A stretch of 64,000 bases of DNA, taken from NCBI GenBank assembly GCA_030068075.1, contig CM057833.1, forward strand, positions 50,097,087 through 50,161,086, given 5' to 3'. Of this stretch, positions 54,890 through 64,000 are shown one piece after another. A program made the position numbers and the translations under genes. The notes beneath the pieces are model-generated. The model saw only the letters and a list, made by a program, of their open reading frames with translations. It was not told where the DNA came from and did not search any database. Source of the stretch: Paguma larvata (taxonomy: Eukaryota; Chordata; Mammalia; Carnivora; Viverridae). Each line of letters opens with the position of its first letter. Within the stretch, counting starts at the first letter, position 1.

Positions 54890-55070
54890 ACTGCTGAGAA
54901 TAGTGAAAAGCACAGAGATTTGGGGCCAATAAATCTGATTTTGAATGCTGGCTCTGTCATTTACTCTCTGTGTGATTTTAAGCAAGTCATTTCAATCTCT
55001 TTGGACTTCACTGTTGTTTTTGTATCTGCCAATGTGAATTACTCGACTTGCTAATAAGAAGTACTTTGCA
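54890..55070 (+). mobile_element. MIR relic
   Basis: 'agcacagagatttggggcca', 'tgaatgctggctctgtcatt', 'tctgtgtgattttaagcaag' and 'ttcaatctctttggacttca' follow the MIR 5' part and core. Confidence 0.88.
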
Positions 55071-55157
55071 AAAAGAATTCACAGTTTTAAGAACATAAAA
55101 TGTACCAGAATTAGATTTGGGTGTTGTGATAAAGTAGTTGGATGTTGAAAAAGTATT

Positions 55158-55360
55158 GGGGTGCTTGAGTGGCTCAGTGGATTAAGCACCAGACTCTTGA
55201 TTTCGGCTCAGGTCATGATCTCACAGATCATGAGGCTGAGCCCCATGTCAGGCTCTGCACTGACAGCACAGAGCCTGGTTGGGATTCTCTGCCTCCTCTC
55301 TCTGCCCCTTCCTCACTGGTGCTCTCTGCCTCAAAATAAATAAATAAACTTAAAAAAAAA
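55158..55360 (+). mobile_element. Felid-type tRNA SINE
   Basis: Head GGGGTGCTTGAGTGGCTCAG, CT-rich body, AAATAAATAAAC and A tail. Flanks 'gttgaaaaagtatt' and 'actgagaaagtact' are a diverged target duplication. Confidence 0.93.
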
Positions 55361-56450
55361 GACTGAGAAAGTACTACATCCAAATTCCCCTTAACACTAA
55401 CAGGAACCATGAGATCATTTTTAATAGTATCCCCTTTATATAGAGGAGGGAGTTGAGGTATGGAGAAATGAAGTACTTTGACCAAGGTCATATGATCAAT
55501 AAATGGTAGAATCAAGACATGAAGCCAGGAGCTTGGCTGGTCTAGAGACTTCATTTTTACTCTCTGTACTGGGATGCTCTAAAAAGTCAGGGAACAGCAG
55601 CAGGAGCAGGACTGAAACAGGTAAAGCTGAAAGCTGTCACTCAAGGTAAAGCTAAGACGCCTGGAGAAAAACTACTAGACGAGTAATGAGGGTCGAACAA
55701 AACCCTGGATTAAAACAAAGTAGGGAGACAGAAACTTGGGGGCCACAAATACCACAAGGTAAGGCAAGATGAGAAGTCAAAGGAGTTGGCCAATAAGAAA
55801 TAAAAGAACCCAAAGGAAAAAATGGGAAAAGACAGAGAATAAAAATACTCATAGACAATAAATATATGGAGATGTCTACACCTAGTTGCTAATAGGGAAG
55901 GCATTGTGAGTGGGCATAGGGAATGTGCTATACAAAAAAAAAAACTTTACCTGTTCTTATATTTCAATATTATTTAACTTAAGGACCAGCGTTGCTTTTG
56001 CATAACAAAACAAAAAAAATTCAATGGATCTAGATGGAAGGGCAAGGAAGAAAAGGTCAAAACCCAATTAAACAGGCTTGCACACTAGGGGATCTAAACC
56101 AAGGCACTACGGGATTGGAATCCAGGGAGACACAGTTGGACCAGAATGGTGGAGCTGAAAGTTACCTTAGACAATGTCTACCCTCCACTCCCACTGCATT
56201 TTTTAAATGAGGGAAACAGGCCCAGAGGGAAAAGAGTGGTAAGTCTAATGTCACACAAACTCGCTTCCATTTAATCAGATGCTATGGATTAAAACAAAAA
56301 ACAACAACACGACAACAAAAAAACAGGCCGGAATAGAGAAACAGGTGCCAAAGAGAACATATTTCCTAACAATGGTCATTAAAAAAAAAGTCAAAATTTA
56401 GGGCAAATGTTCCTACTTGTGAATGTGTAGAGGTAGATTTTTCTGACTTT
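55361..56450. other. Mostly unique DNA; possible MIR-type relic at 56130-56270
   Basis: 'aaagttaccttagacaatgt' and 'gggaaacaggcccagaggga' recall a MIR-type reverse complement. The rest, including two overlapping minus-strand ORFs at 55652-55904, shows nothing I recognise. Confidence 0.4.
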
Positions 56451-56650
56451 TTATTTTTTTTAATGTTTTATTTATTTTTGAGTGCAGGAGAGATAAAGCA
56501 CGAGTGGGGGACAGGCAGAGAGAGAGGGAGACACAGAATCTGAAGCAGGCTTTAGGCTCTGTGCTGACGCAGGGCTCAAACTCACAGAGGGTGAGATCAT
56601 GATCTGAACCGAAGTCGGACACACAACTGACTGAGCCACCCAGGTGCCCC
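56451..56650 (-). mobile_element. Felid-type tRNA SINE
   Basis: Minus-strand head GGGGCACCTGGGTGGCTCAG ends at 56650. Target word TCTGACTTT at 56442-56450 and 56651-56659. Confidence 0.95.
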
Positions 56651-56904
56651 TCTGACTTTCATCTAAACTTGATCTAGAGGGCACCATCTGCCTCCATTTC
56701 TCAGCTTTACCCTCCACCATACTGGTGTCTGGTATACAACAGGAGGAAATGCACCAGCCAGCATCACATGCCTACATTCTCCCAGGTTTCAATCCAGGAA
56801 AAGAGAGGACCTCCTTCTGGTGCTCCCATATGAGTTTTGGGCATTGGAACAACTTAGGTCATGCTCTTTCTCCTCTAGACAACACTGTTATTAGGAAGAG
56901 GTAC

Positions 56905-57055
56905 TATGTGAGGTGATGGATGTGTTAACTTGATTGCCACAATCATTACACAATACATATATCGATCAAGTCATTACACTGCACCTTCTAGTTATACACA
57001 ATTTTATTTGTCAATTATATCTCGATAAAACTGGAAAAAATAAAGGCATTAAAAA
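56905..57055 (+). mobile_element. Old L1 3'UTR tail
   Basis: 'gtgaggtgatggatgtgtta', 'cttgattgccacaatcatta', 'caagtcattacactgcacct' and 'caattatatctcgataaaac' match the end of the L1M-type 3'UTR, with a poly(A) at 57051. Confidence 0.85.
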
Positions 57056-57318
57056 AAAAACAAGTCATTATTTATCAGGAAGAACTGATGTTCTTGATTG
57101 CCAGAACTGAGTCACCTGGCCAAATCCTAGTGATCAACTACATGGGAAAGAGATAGTTCTCCAAAGACATTTGGGTAGCTTTCAGAAATAATGAGGAGAA
57201 GAAAAACTAAATACCCATTAAAAGATAAAATAAAATTTTTTAAACAAACTATTAGCAAAACACCAAATAAAGAAACAGACATTTTTATGTATTATGTTGA
57301 GTAAGCTATTTAAAATTC
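57056..57318. other. AT-rich DNA, no feature recognised
   Basis: No repeat family or exon is recognised. Confidence 0.45.
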
Positions 57319-57329
57319 AAATGCACTTT

Positions 57330-57526
57330 TTTTTAAAGTTTATTTATTTATTTTGAGAGAGAGAGAGAGCAGGGGAGGGGCAGAGAAAGAGAGAGAGAAA
57401 ATTCCAAGCAGGCTCCTTGCTGTCAATGCAGAGCCCGACATGAAGCTCGAACCCACAACCCTTGGGATCATGACCTGAGCCGAAATCAAGAACTGGACAC
57501 TCAACTGACTGAGCCACCAAGGTCCC
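57330..57526 (-). mobile_element. Felid-type tRNA SINE
   Basis: Minus-strand head 'ggggaccttggtggctcagt'. Target word CAAATGCACTTT lies before the T-rich left edge and again from 57527. Confidence 0.95.
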
Positions 57527-57544
57527 CAAATGCACTTTCTTTTT

Positions 57545-58240
57545 GCCCAATTGTACTTCAAGAAATTTATCCTACAGACAAATCTTAACAGTACAAAGAG
57601 ATGTTATTTAAAGGATGATCACTGAAGCATTGATTGTAATGCCAAAACACTGTCCATTAACATGGAAGTTATTAAATTTTGATATATTCATAGAGATGAA
57701 TATTACACAATTATTTTTTAATGAAGTAGATCTATAAGTTCTGATATGGAAAGAAGTCTATGATATGTTGTTAAGAAAACAAAGCATATTGTAACAAGAT
57801 AGGTAAATATGATCCTGCTTGTGTAAATACACAAAAAATATCTGGGAGAGAAAGAATTCTATTTTCTATTTTTTTTAGTTCTTTTTTTATTTTTATTTAT
57901 TTTGAGAAAGATACAGAGAGCAGAGAGGGGAGAGGGAGAGAGAGTATTCCAAGCAGGCTCCATGCTCAACACAGAGCCCGAACTGGGGCTTAAACTCATG
58001 AACCGTGAGATCATGACCTGAGCCGAAATCAAGAGTCCGATGCTTAACTGAATGAGCCATCCAGGCACCCTGGAAGAATTTTTTTTAATATGTAACACTG
58101 TTTATTGCTGGGAAAGAAGTACAAGGGAGTTAGGAGTGGCAGGAAGAAAACACTTTTCAATTTATATCCTGTGGAATTTTAATTCGTTTTCCCTAGTACT
58201 CATGGTTTTTACTACTTTAAAAAGTAAAAAAAAAAAAAGT
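57545..58240 (+). mobile_element. Old L1 3' region, split by a SINE
   Basis: 'tgtccattaacatggaagtt', 'gatgaatattacacaattat', 'gatctataagttctgatatg', 'gaaagaagtctatgatatgt' and, after the SINE, 'aacactgtttattgctggga' follow an old L1 ORF2 end and 3'UTR. Confidence 0.75.
57859..58071 (-). mobile_element. Felid-type tRNA SINE nested in L1
   Basis: Minus-strand head 'gggtgcctggatggctcatt'. Flanks 'agagaaagaatt' and 'ctggaagaatt' are consistent with a diverged target duplication in the L1. Confidence 0.92.
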
Positions 58241-58845
58241 TAGTCTAAAAAACACTTGTTTATTTAACTATTAATATGACTGACAAGTCACACTACTGAT
58301 TCTAAAGAACTAAAATATTTTGTTTACATGTGTTGAAGAAATGTATTAAATTATTGAAAACACATGTAAATGGGATCTCACCATGAGATTCTACATACTT
58401 CCAAAATGTAGGCAAATCTTCTTGTTAAGAAGCAATATAAAATTTTCATGCTAATCTAGCAAATTATCTGGGCTACTGAGTCAACTTGGTTCATTTATTT
58501 ACTTTGTTTATCGGTCAGACCAGCCCATCACAGAATTTTGCCACTATAAATTGGCCCCTGGACTGACTCATTCAGGCAGGCAGCAACTCCATCAAATCCA
58601 ATAATTAATCGGGCAGTCCTCCTCCATATGTCACTATGACTATTCATTAAAGCAATGCATATGGCTCTTACCTACGTGTGCTAGCTTTTTGCTTTTATTC
58701 ATGGTTCAACAAATTTATGAACCTCAGATCCAGTGGAACAAAGAAAAATTAGTATAGAAGGTATTATAATTGGGCTGACAGTTTAAAATTAGAAAAGAAA
58801 AACTAAAACTGAGAAGAGATGTTGTCATTAACAGTAGAACTCATG
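58241..58845. other. Repeat-free complex DNA, candidate conserved non-coding sequence
   Basis: No repeat is recognised. The part at about 58460-58720 is of mixed composition with words such as 'aataattaatcgggcagtcc' and 'catatgtcactatgactatt'. A regulatory role is only a guess. Confidence 0.3.
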
Positions 58846-58975
58846 ACACAGCAAACATCTGTTGATTGCCTTCTATGTGCAAGGAACAAGGCTAGACTCT
58901 AGAAACATGAAGAGAAAATATGACCTTGTCCATACCCACAGCATTACTTTTTATTTGAGAAGATAGCATATATAT
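58846..58975. mobile_element. Ancient mammalian repeat remnant
   Basis: 'gattgccttctatgtgcaag', 'aaggctagactctagaaaca' and 'tgaccttgtccatacccaca' resemble the ancient repeat also seen near 14.65 kb and 48.9 kb. Family not assigned. Confidence 0.4.
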
Positions 58976-59149
58976 TGAAAAGAATAAGTAATGTACAAGA
59001 TTATCACTAGCAAGTGCCATATATTTCTAATTATCAAGATTCCCTTTTAAGATGTACAAAGCATCTTAGGAGTCATGAATAAGTGAAATATATCATATTG
59101 CATATACTGTATGTAGTATAAGAACTATCATTAAACTTATAGCATTCTA

Positions 59150-59519
59150 AAAAACTGAATAATTGTGTTCCCCCCAAATTCATATGCTGAAATCCTAAAC
59201 CCTCAATGTGATTGTACTAGGAGGTAGGGCCTTTGAGAGGTAGTTAGGTCATGAGAGTAAAGTCCTCATGAACAGGATTAGTACCCTTATAAGAACAGAC
59301 ACAAGAGCTTGTTCCATCTCTCTGCTCTTTCTGCATGTCAGGTACAATCAGAAGCTGGCAGTCTGCATCCCCAGAAGAGGTGCAACCTCACAAGAATCTG
59401 ACCATGCTGGAACCCTAATCTTGGGCTTTCAACCACCAAACTGTGAGGAATAAATTTCTGTTTTACAGGCCACCCTGTCTACGGTACTTTGTTACAAGTA
59501 GCCCAAAACTACTAAGACA
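59150..59519 (+). mobile_element. MLT1-type solo LTR (ERVL-MaLR)
   Basis: 'aattgtgttccccccaaatt', 'catatgctgaaatcctaaac', 'aggaggtagggcctttgaga', 'ttaggtcatgagagtaaagt', 'ggattagtacccttataaga', 'tgaggaataaatttctgttt' and the end 'aaaactactaagaca' match an MLT1 LTR well over its full length, better than the copy at 45.6 kb. No internal region is nearby. Confidence 0.85.
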
Positions 59520-59739
59520 AGTACATAGCATTAAACACACCATTGCACAAAATAAGAAATGAAGATTACCAAATTGAATTGATAATGCTTTGGTAACTTA
59601 GATATTCAGAATATAATTTCCATATGATTTCTTTAATAATATGCATAAGAAGTACAAAATCAAAACACTGATTTAGAGGAGACCCTTAAATTGTCGCTCT
59701 GAGTAACAGAAGATATGATAATCATAATCATAACTAAGG

Positions 59740-59945
59740 TTTACCTCATATTTACTATGTGCCAGGTACTTTCTAAGTTATATATAAGTACATATTTCAT
59801 CCTCGCAATTCGATGATTCAGGTAATTTATTATTCCTACTTTACAGATGAGAAAATGGAAGTACTGAGAACTTTAGTAATTTGCCCAAGGTAAGTGTCAG
59901 GGCCAGACTTTCAAACCACACAGTCTGTCTCCAGAGTCTATGCCT
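59740..59945 (-). mobile_element. MIR relic
   Basis: 'tttactatgtgccaggtact', 'cctactttacagatgagaaa' and 'agtaatttgcccaaggtaag' match the reverse complement of MIR. Confidence 0.92.
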
Positions 59946-59999
59946 ATATGGTAAGCATATGATATGTATTCTCTAAATTATCCTTTGTTCACATTCTTA

Positions 60000-60201
60000 T
60001 TTATTTTTTTAATGTTTCTTTTTGAGACACAGAAAGAGAATGCAAGCAGGGGAGGAACAGAGAGAGACAGAAGGACAGAGGATCTGAAGGGGGCTCTGCA
60101 CTGCTGGCAGAGAACCTGATGTAGGCTTTAACTCACAAACTGCAAGATCATGACCTAAGCTGAAGTCTGATGCTTAACTGACTGAGCTACCCAGGCGCCC
60201 C
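60000..60201 (-). mobile_element. Felid-type tRNA SINE
   Basis: Minus-strand head GGGGCGCCTGGGTAGCTCAG. Target word ATCCTTTGTTCACATTCTTA at 59980-59999 and a close copy at 60202-60222. Confidence 0.95.
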
Positions 60202-60524
60202 ATCCCTTTGTCCACATTTTTAGGAGAAAATATAAAGCAAAGAATGGTAAAGACATTAATTCTTCTTCTATTGTGGAATCTTGCACTTCCTTTGCAGCCT
60301 CAAGCCATGCTTTGTACATAATAGACGGTCAACAAATAGCTGTCCAATGGATGGTTAAACTCTAGGCTCAGAGAACAGTATTTGTGATCCATATTATCCA
60401 CTTGTCTTCACAACCCCTGGTCATATTACTTTTCCCTAGTATTCCCTAGTATTTTATCTAGTAGTACCTAATTCCTCTCTTCCCCAAATCCCAAGCAAAA
60501 AGCAGAGTGTCTGAAGTACCAAGT

Positions 60525-60670
60525 TACATGACAGAGCAGAGCACTGGTCTGAGAATCAACCCTGACACTTTTTATTTATACAACCTTGGACAAGTCGTTT
60601 CACTCCTCTTGGAAATGAATGTTCATATTTGTCAAATGAAAGAGCTGAATTAGATGACTGATTTTCAAAG
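60525..60670 (+). mobile_element. MIR-type relic
   Basis: 'cagagcactggtctgagaat', 'caaccttggacaagtcgttt' and 'gtcaaatgaaagagctgaat' follow a MIR or MIR3 core. Confidence 0.75.
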
Positions 60671-62417
60671 TTCAGAAGGAAGGAAGAAGGGGAAGCATAT
60701 GAACAGGTGCGACCTCTTCAGCTTCAAGGAGAATAGCTCCCCTTAAACCTGTTTTACATATTAAGTATACGAGATTTTGTTTGAATAAAGGAACTCAAGC
60801 CTTTACAAAGTTTGAAGACCAATGGATTTGATCAAATTCTTAAGTACTGTCTCATTTCAAATATTCTATCCCTCTTGACTGCACAGCATACTCCAATACG
60901 TCAGGCTATTTGTCCTGACCTGTTCAAGAGACATTTTAACTGAATCTTAGAATTCTTTCCATCATTACAATTCTGGATCTATTCTTTCAAAAAAAGAAAT
61001 TGATTTTTCCCCTCCACTCACATTTATCAGTCCATTTTTTGGAAGCTCTTCTTGCCACATCCTTAAATAAGTAAATAGGATAACTGTGGTAATTGCCTGA
61101 CCTGCAAAGTGTATAGAACTTCAAGGTTAATGCTCTTGGCACAAGATTTTTGCTACAAACAGCAGAATTCCTCTAACCCTTTGCTGAGGCATCGGTTCAA
61201 TAATAAGAGAAAATCATGCCATGTATTGAATTACTCAAAAGAGAATTATCAGAGAATCCCCTGATGGTCTAACGATGGCTAAAATGTACTCCAAAAAGAA
61301 CTGGTCTTAAAGAACTTCAGGAAAGGCCTTCACCAAAGATACAGGAGAACAGCCAAAACTTAAACAACAACAACAATCTATATATTCAAGAACTGGTACA
61401 ATCCTACCCCAAATATTGTGCTAATTCCCTATGTTTAATTTTTTAATACTGAACTTCCTTCCACATGAATGAAAAGTTACTGTTAAGCCTATCCATTCTC
61501 TAAAATTCCTTTAGTCAGTTTTCATTAAGGACTGTCAAATACATATATCATTTAGGGCTTTTAAATCTAAATTTTATTGAAGATATATTACATATGGCTT
61601 AATATTTCAGTTCGGCAATGGCCATCAGCAATAAGCATACTCCAAGAGTGGGATTAATTAAATATTCTAGCAAACACAGTGATCCAAATAGCAAAGAAAA
61701 ATCCTGGGCACAGAGCCCAGATTCCACACCCTCTCTTATGGTGTGTCTCATCTCTCTTTCAGATAAACTAGACAACCAAAAAATCTTCCATCATTATTTG
61801 TGAATGTGTAGAGGTGCAATAAATGATCGAATTCTTCCACCAGGTCGCCTAATACATTTTTTAAGTAGAAAAAATTGCACAAAATCAAATTGCTTCCTAA
61901 AAAGATATTTTTAAAACCAGGGAGAAGTAAGTTGTCAGAAATAAAAGGTAACTCTCCTTGGTAATCAGCAGTTTTCGTCTAACCTGACTTTACCATTCCT
62001 TCCTCTAATGACAGGCAGGTAGATAGTGCCTTTCTATAATTATAAGTCTGTATCTCTTATGTTATAAAGCTTTAAAGTATTTCAATGTTGCATATTTATA
62101 ATGAATATGAATCTCAGCTCCACAAAACCAAGATATTCAAAGCAAATTCATGGCCTTGGCCCCACAGAGATTACTGGTTTTACACTCACCAGTTAAAACT
62201 GATGCTACTCCAACCTTGAATCTTAGCTTTAGGTCTGAGCATCTTGGTTTTTATGATCTTAATCTATTTGAATGGTGAGGAGGTGGGAGGAGCTCCAGGC
62301 AAAATATTTACAAAGGATCTTATTCATCAACCATTCATGGTTCCTCATCTTGCTTCCCTCTCTCAGCTCCCAGCAGCAGCTGGGACATATGGTGACATAA
62401 TAGGTGTGTCACAATAA
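60671..62417. other. Unique DNA, no feature recognised
   Basis: About 1.75 kb without a SINE or recognisable LINE. The 61-residue ORF at 61618-61803 has no known domain. An 18-bp word at 61798-61815 also occurs at 56417-56434. Confidence 0.5.
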
Positions 62418-62434
62418 AAAATAACCTAGGAATA

Positions 62435-62625
62435 GAGGCACCTGCGTGGCTTAGTTAGTTGAGCATTCAACTTTGGCTCAGGTCATGGTCTCACAGTTCA
62501 TGAGTTCTAGCCCCACATCAGGCTTGCTGTTGTCAGCATGGGGCCAACTTCAGATCCTCTTTCCCCCCCTCTCTCTGCTCCTAGTTCTCTCTCTCTCTTT
62601 CTCTCTCTCTCTCCCTCTCTCTCTC
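62435..62625 (+). mobile_element. Felid-type tRNA SINE
   Basis: Head 'agaggcacctgcgtggctta', (CT)n body and short A tail. Target word AAAATAACCTAGGAAT on the left and AAAATAACCTAGCAAT on the right, one mismatch. Confidence 0.95.
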
Positions 62626-62889
62626 AAAAAAATAACCTAGCAATGACCATTTTCTACCATCACCAAATCTGCATTTCTGGGACACAATGTACCTTAAATC
62701 TTCTGTCAAAGAACCTTCTTGGTTCAATGGGGAGACATTTACTAATAAGTAAAAATCTTTGAAGCTAGAAACAAAAAGCAGTAGTAGCATCATTACATTT
62801 AGGTAGCCTAAATAGTTTTTAAAGTATGACAAGTACGTTACATAATTTTATCTTTACAATAAATTTGGAAGGTGGTAATTAGTATTAAG

Positions 62890-63025
62890 TCGTTTATCTT
62901 GTGTGAACTTCAGAGTCCTCATCTTTAAATGGGATATATTTCACAGGGTTGCTGTGAAGCTAAAACAAAATAACATGTGTAAAGTACTTGGTACAAAGTA
63001 CTCAATAAATGCTAGCTTGGGTTTT
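62890..63025 (+). mobile_element. MIR relic
   Basis: 'agagtcctcatctttaaatg', 'cacagggttgctgtgaagct', 'tgtgtaaagtacttggtaca' and 'actcaataaatgctagcttg' follow the MIR core and 3' end. Confidence 0.92.
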
Positions 63026-63319
63026 TTTTTAATTATTATTATCCCTACAAATAGAGGAAATATTGCTTACAGAAAGTAACCAGTCCAAGGGCATTCAATG
63101 GAATTGACTTCATTGAGTAACTAACTGCAAAAGGCTGTGAATATAAAAATTCATGAAATCCCATCTCTGCCTTCTACCTAGGAACTTATACTCATTCTTA
63201 ATAAGGAAAGCAAACATGTTCTTGAACCAAGTGTTCTTTTCACTCTGTTCTGATGTAAATCCAGAAAAAAGGGGTAAACCGAAACCCATGTCAATGATTT
63301 CTTAGATTAAAAACCTTCT

Positions 63320-63520
63320 TGGGCACCGGAGTGGCTCAGTCAGTTAAGCTTCCAACTTCAACTCAGGTCACGATCTCATGGTTCATGAGTTTGAGCCCCA
63401 CATCTGCTGTCAGCACAGAGACCACTTCGAATCCTCTATCTCCCTCTCTCTCTCTCTCTGCACCTCCCTTGTGCTCTTTCAAAAATAAATAAACATGCTT
63501 TAAAAATTAAAAAAAAAAAA
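63320..63520 (+). mobile_element. Felid-type tRNA SINE
   Basis: Head 'tgggcaccggagtggctcag', B box 'gagtttgagccccac', shortened body, AAATAAATAAAC and A tail. Target word AAAAACCTTCT on the left and AAAACCACCTTCT on the right. Confidence 0.93.
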
Positions 63521-63699
63521 CCACCTTCTGCTTATCCAGGTTTTTTTTTTACTGTGGTTAAGAGTACTCTAACTTGGTGTGCCCTCCCTAACCTTCCTTC
63601 CCCTCCATAATCAAGAAATCCTGAATAGTGGGAATTTCCTCCTTTGAATAGAAAACTTGATTTTGCGTAACACTGTACAGTTGACTAAAAACACTTTCA

Positions 63700-63850
63700 C
63701 CTATACTAAGTAATTTAATCTAACTAAATAACTTAATTTCCCCCAAATCCTGTGAGGTATGAATTAGTAAAATCATTTTAGAGTAGAAGAAATTGAGACA
63801 CAGTTATAGGTGTCAAAATCCAGACTAGAACTAGATCAGTAACCTCATGT
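63700..63850 (-). mobile_element. MIR relic
   Basis: 'actaagtaatttaatctaac', 'caaatcctgtgaggtatgaa' and 'gaagaaattgagacacagtt' match the reverse complement of MIR. Confidence 0.75.
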
Positions 63851-64000
63851 TAGTTTAATTACTAGTTTAAAGCTTCCCCACTAAACTAAACCTATGTTAA
63901 AATATTTTTGCACTCTCACCTAGGTTTCCTTCTATTTTCTCTGAGTCTCTGTGACATACTCTAATTCTCCTAGGGGTCCAAAACTGAACCTTGTATTCGA
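63851..64000. other. Window end, no feature recognised
   Basis: Pyrimidine-rich unassigned sequence to the window edge. Confidence 0.4.

Noticed and set aside
1024..63520. tRNA genes suggested by A and B boxes in many places
   Set aside because: The boxes belong to tRNA-derived SINE heads followed by SINE bodies and A tails. No stand-alone cloverleaf with an acceptor stem is visible.
1..64000. Undescribed multi-gene system
   Set aside because: No intact coding gene was found. The window consists of repeats, two processed pseudogenes and unique non-coding DNA.

Overview
This window is mammalian nuclear DNA, from a carnivoran and most likely a felid (cat family). The main evidence is about 46 copies of tRNA-derived Carnivora SINEs. 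Most have the long cat-type layout: a tRNA-like head with A and B boxes, a body with the 'gagcctggagcctgcttc' block, a CT-rich stretch, and a tail of AATAAA-type repeats plus poly(A). About eight are shorter, older copies that run from the tRNA-like head almost directly into an A-rich tail. A 120-bp L1 3' end near 48.8 kb resembles recent feline L1. I found no intact protein-coding gene, rRNA, CRISPR array or other prokaryotic-type feature. Nearly all open reading frames lie inside repeats, and many are the same SINE read in different frames.

Layout. 1-9.8 kb: unique AT-rich DNA with SINEs, L2 and MIR relics, and an L1 3' end at 6.1-6.7 kb. 9.8-12.8 kb: a long L2 ORF2 relic followed by L1 fragments in opposite orientations. 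13-19.6 kb: mostly unique DNA, an L2 copy split by a 0.36-kb GGAA/GAAA tract, and a Tigger-like DNA transposon relic. 19.8-23.5 kb: a plus-strand L1 ORF2/3'UTR containing a second L1 and two SINEs. 24.1-29.2 kb: minus-strand old L1s, one carrying a nested, internally inverted L1. 29.96-30.78 kb: a minisatellite of about 39 units of about 21 bp. 31-41 kb: sparse repeats, with 35.7-40.0 kb free of SINEs and recognisable L1. 41.4-42.1 kb: an RPLP1 processed pseudogene interrupted by a SINE. 43-51 kb: many SINEs, an MLT1-type LTR, MIR relics and a MER3-like element. 52.3-53.4 kb: an RPSA processed pseudogene with target-site duplications. 54-64 kb: SINEs, a tandem SINE pair, old L1 pieces, a second MLT1-type LTR and MIR relics.

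The window reads as intergenic or intronic DNA built up by successive retroposition. No undescribed gene system is visible. The best leads are structural: (i) a 130-bp duplicate locus acting as an in-window 'empty site' for three insertions; (ii) repeated SINE insertion into the same target, giving tandem pairs; (iii) the minisatellite with higher-order structure; (iv) a 33-bp near-perfect direct repeat 1.4 kb apart; (v) a twin-primed L1 nested in an older L1. Repeat family names are assigned from memory of consensus sequences, not from a search, so subfamily calls are provisional.
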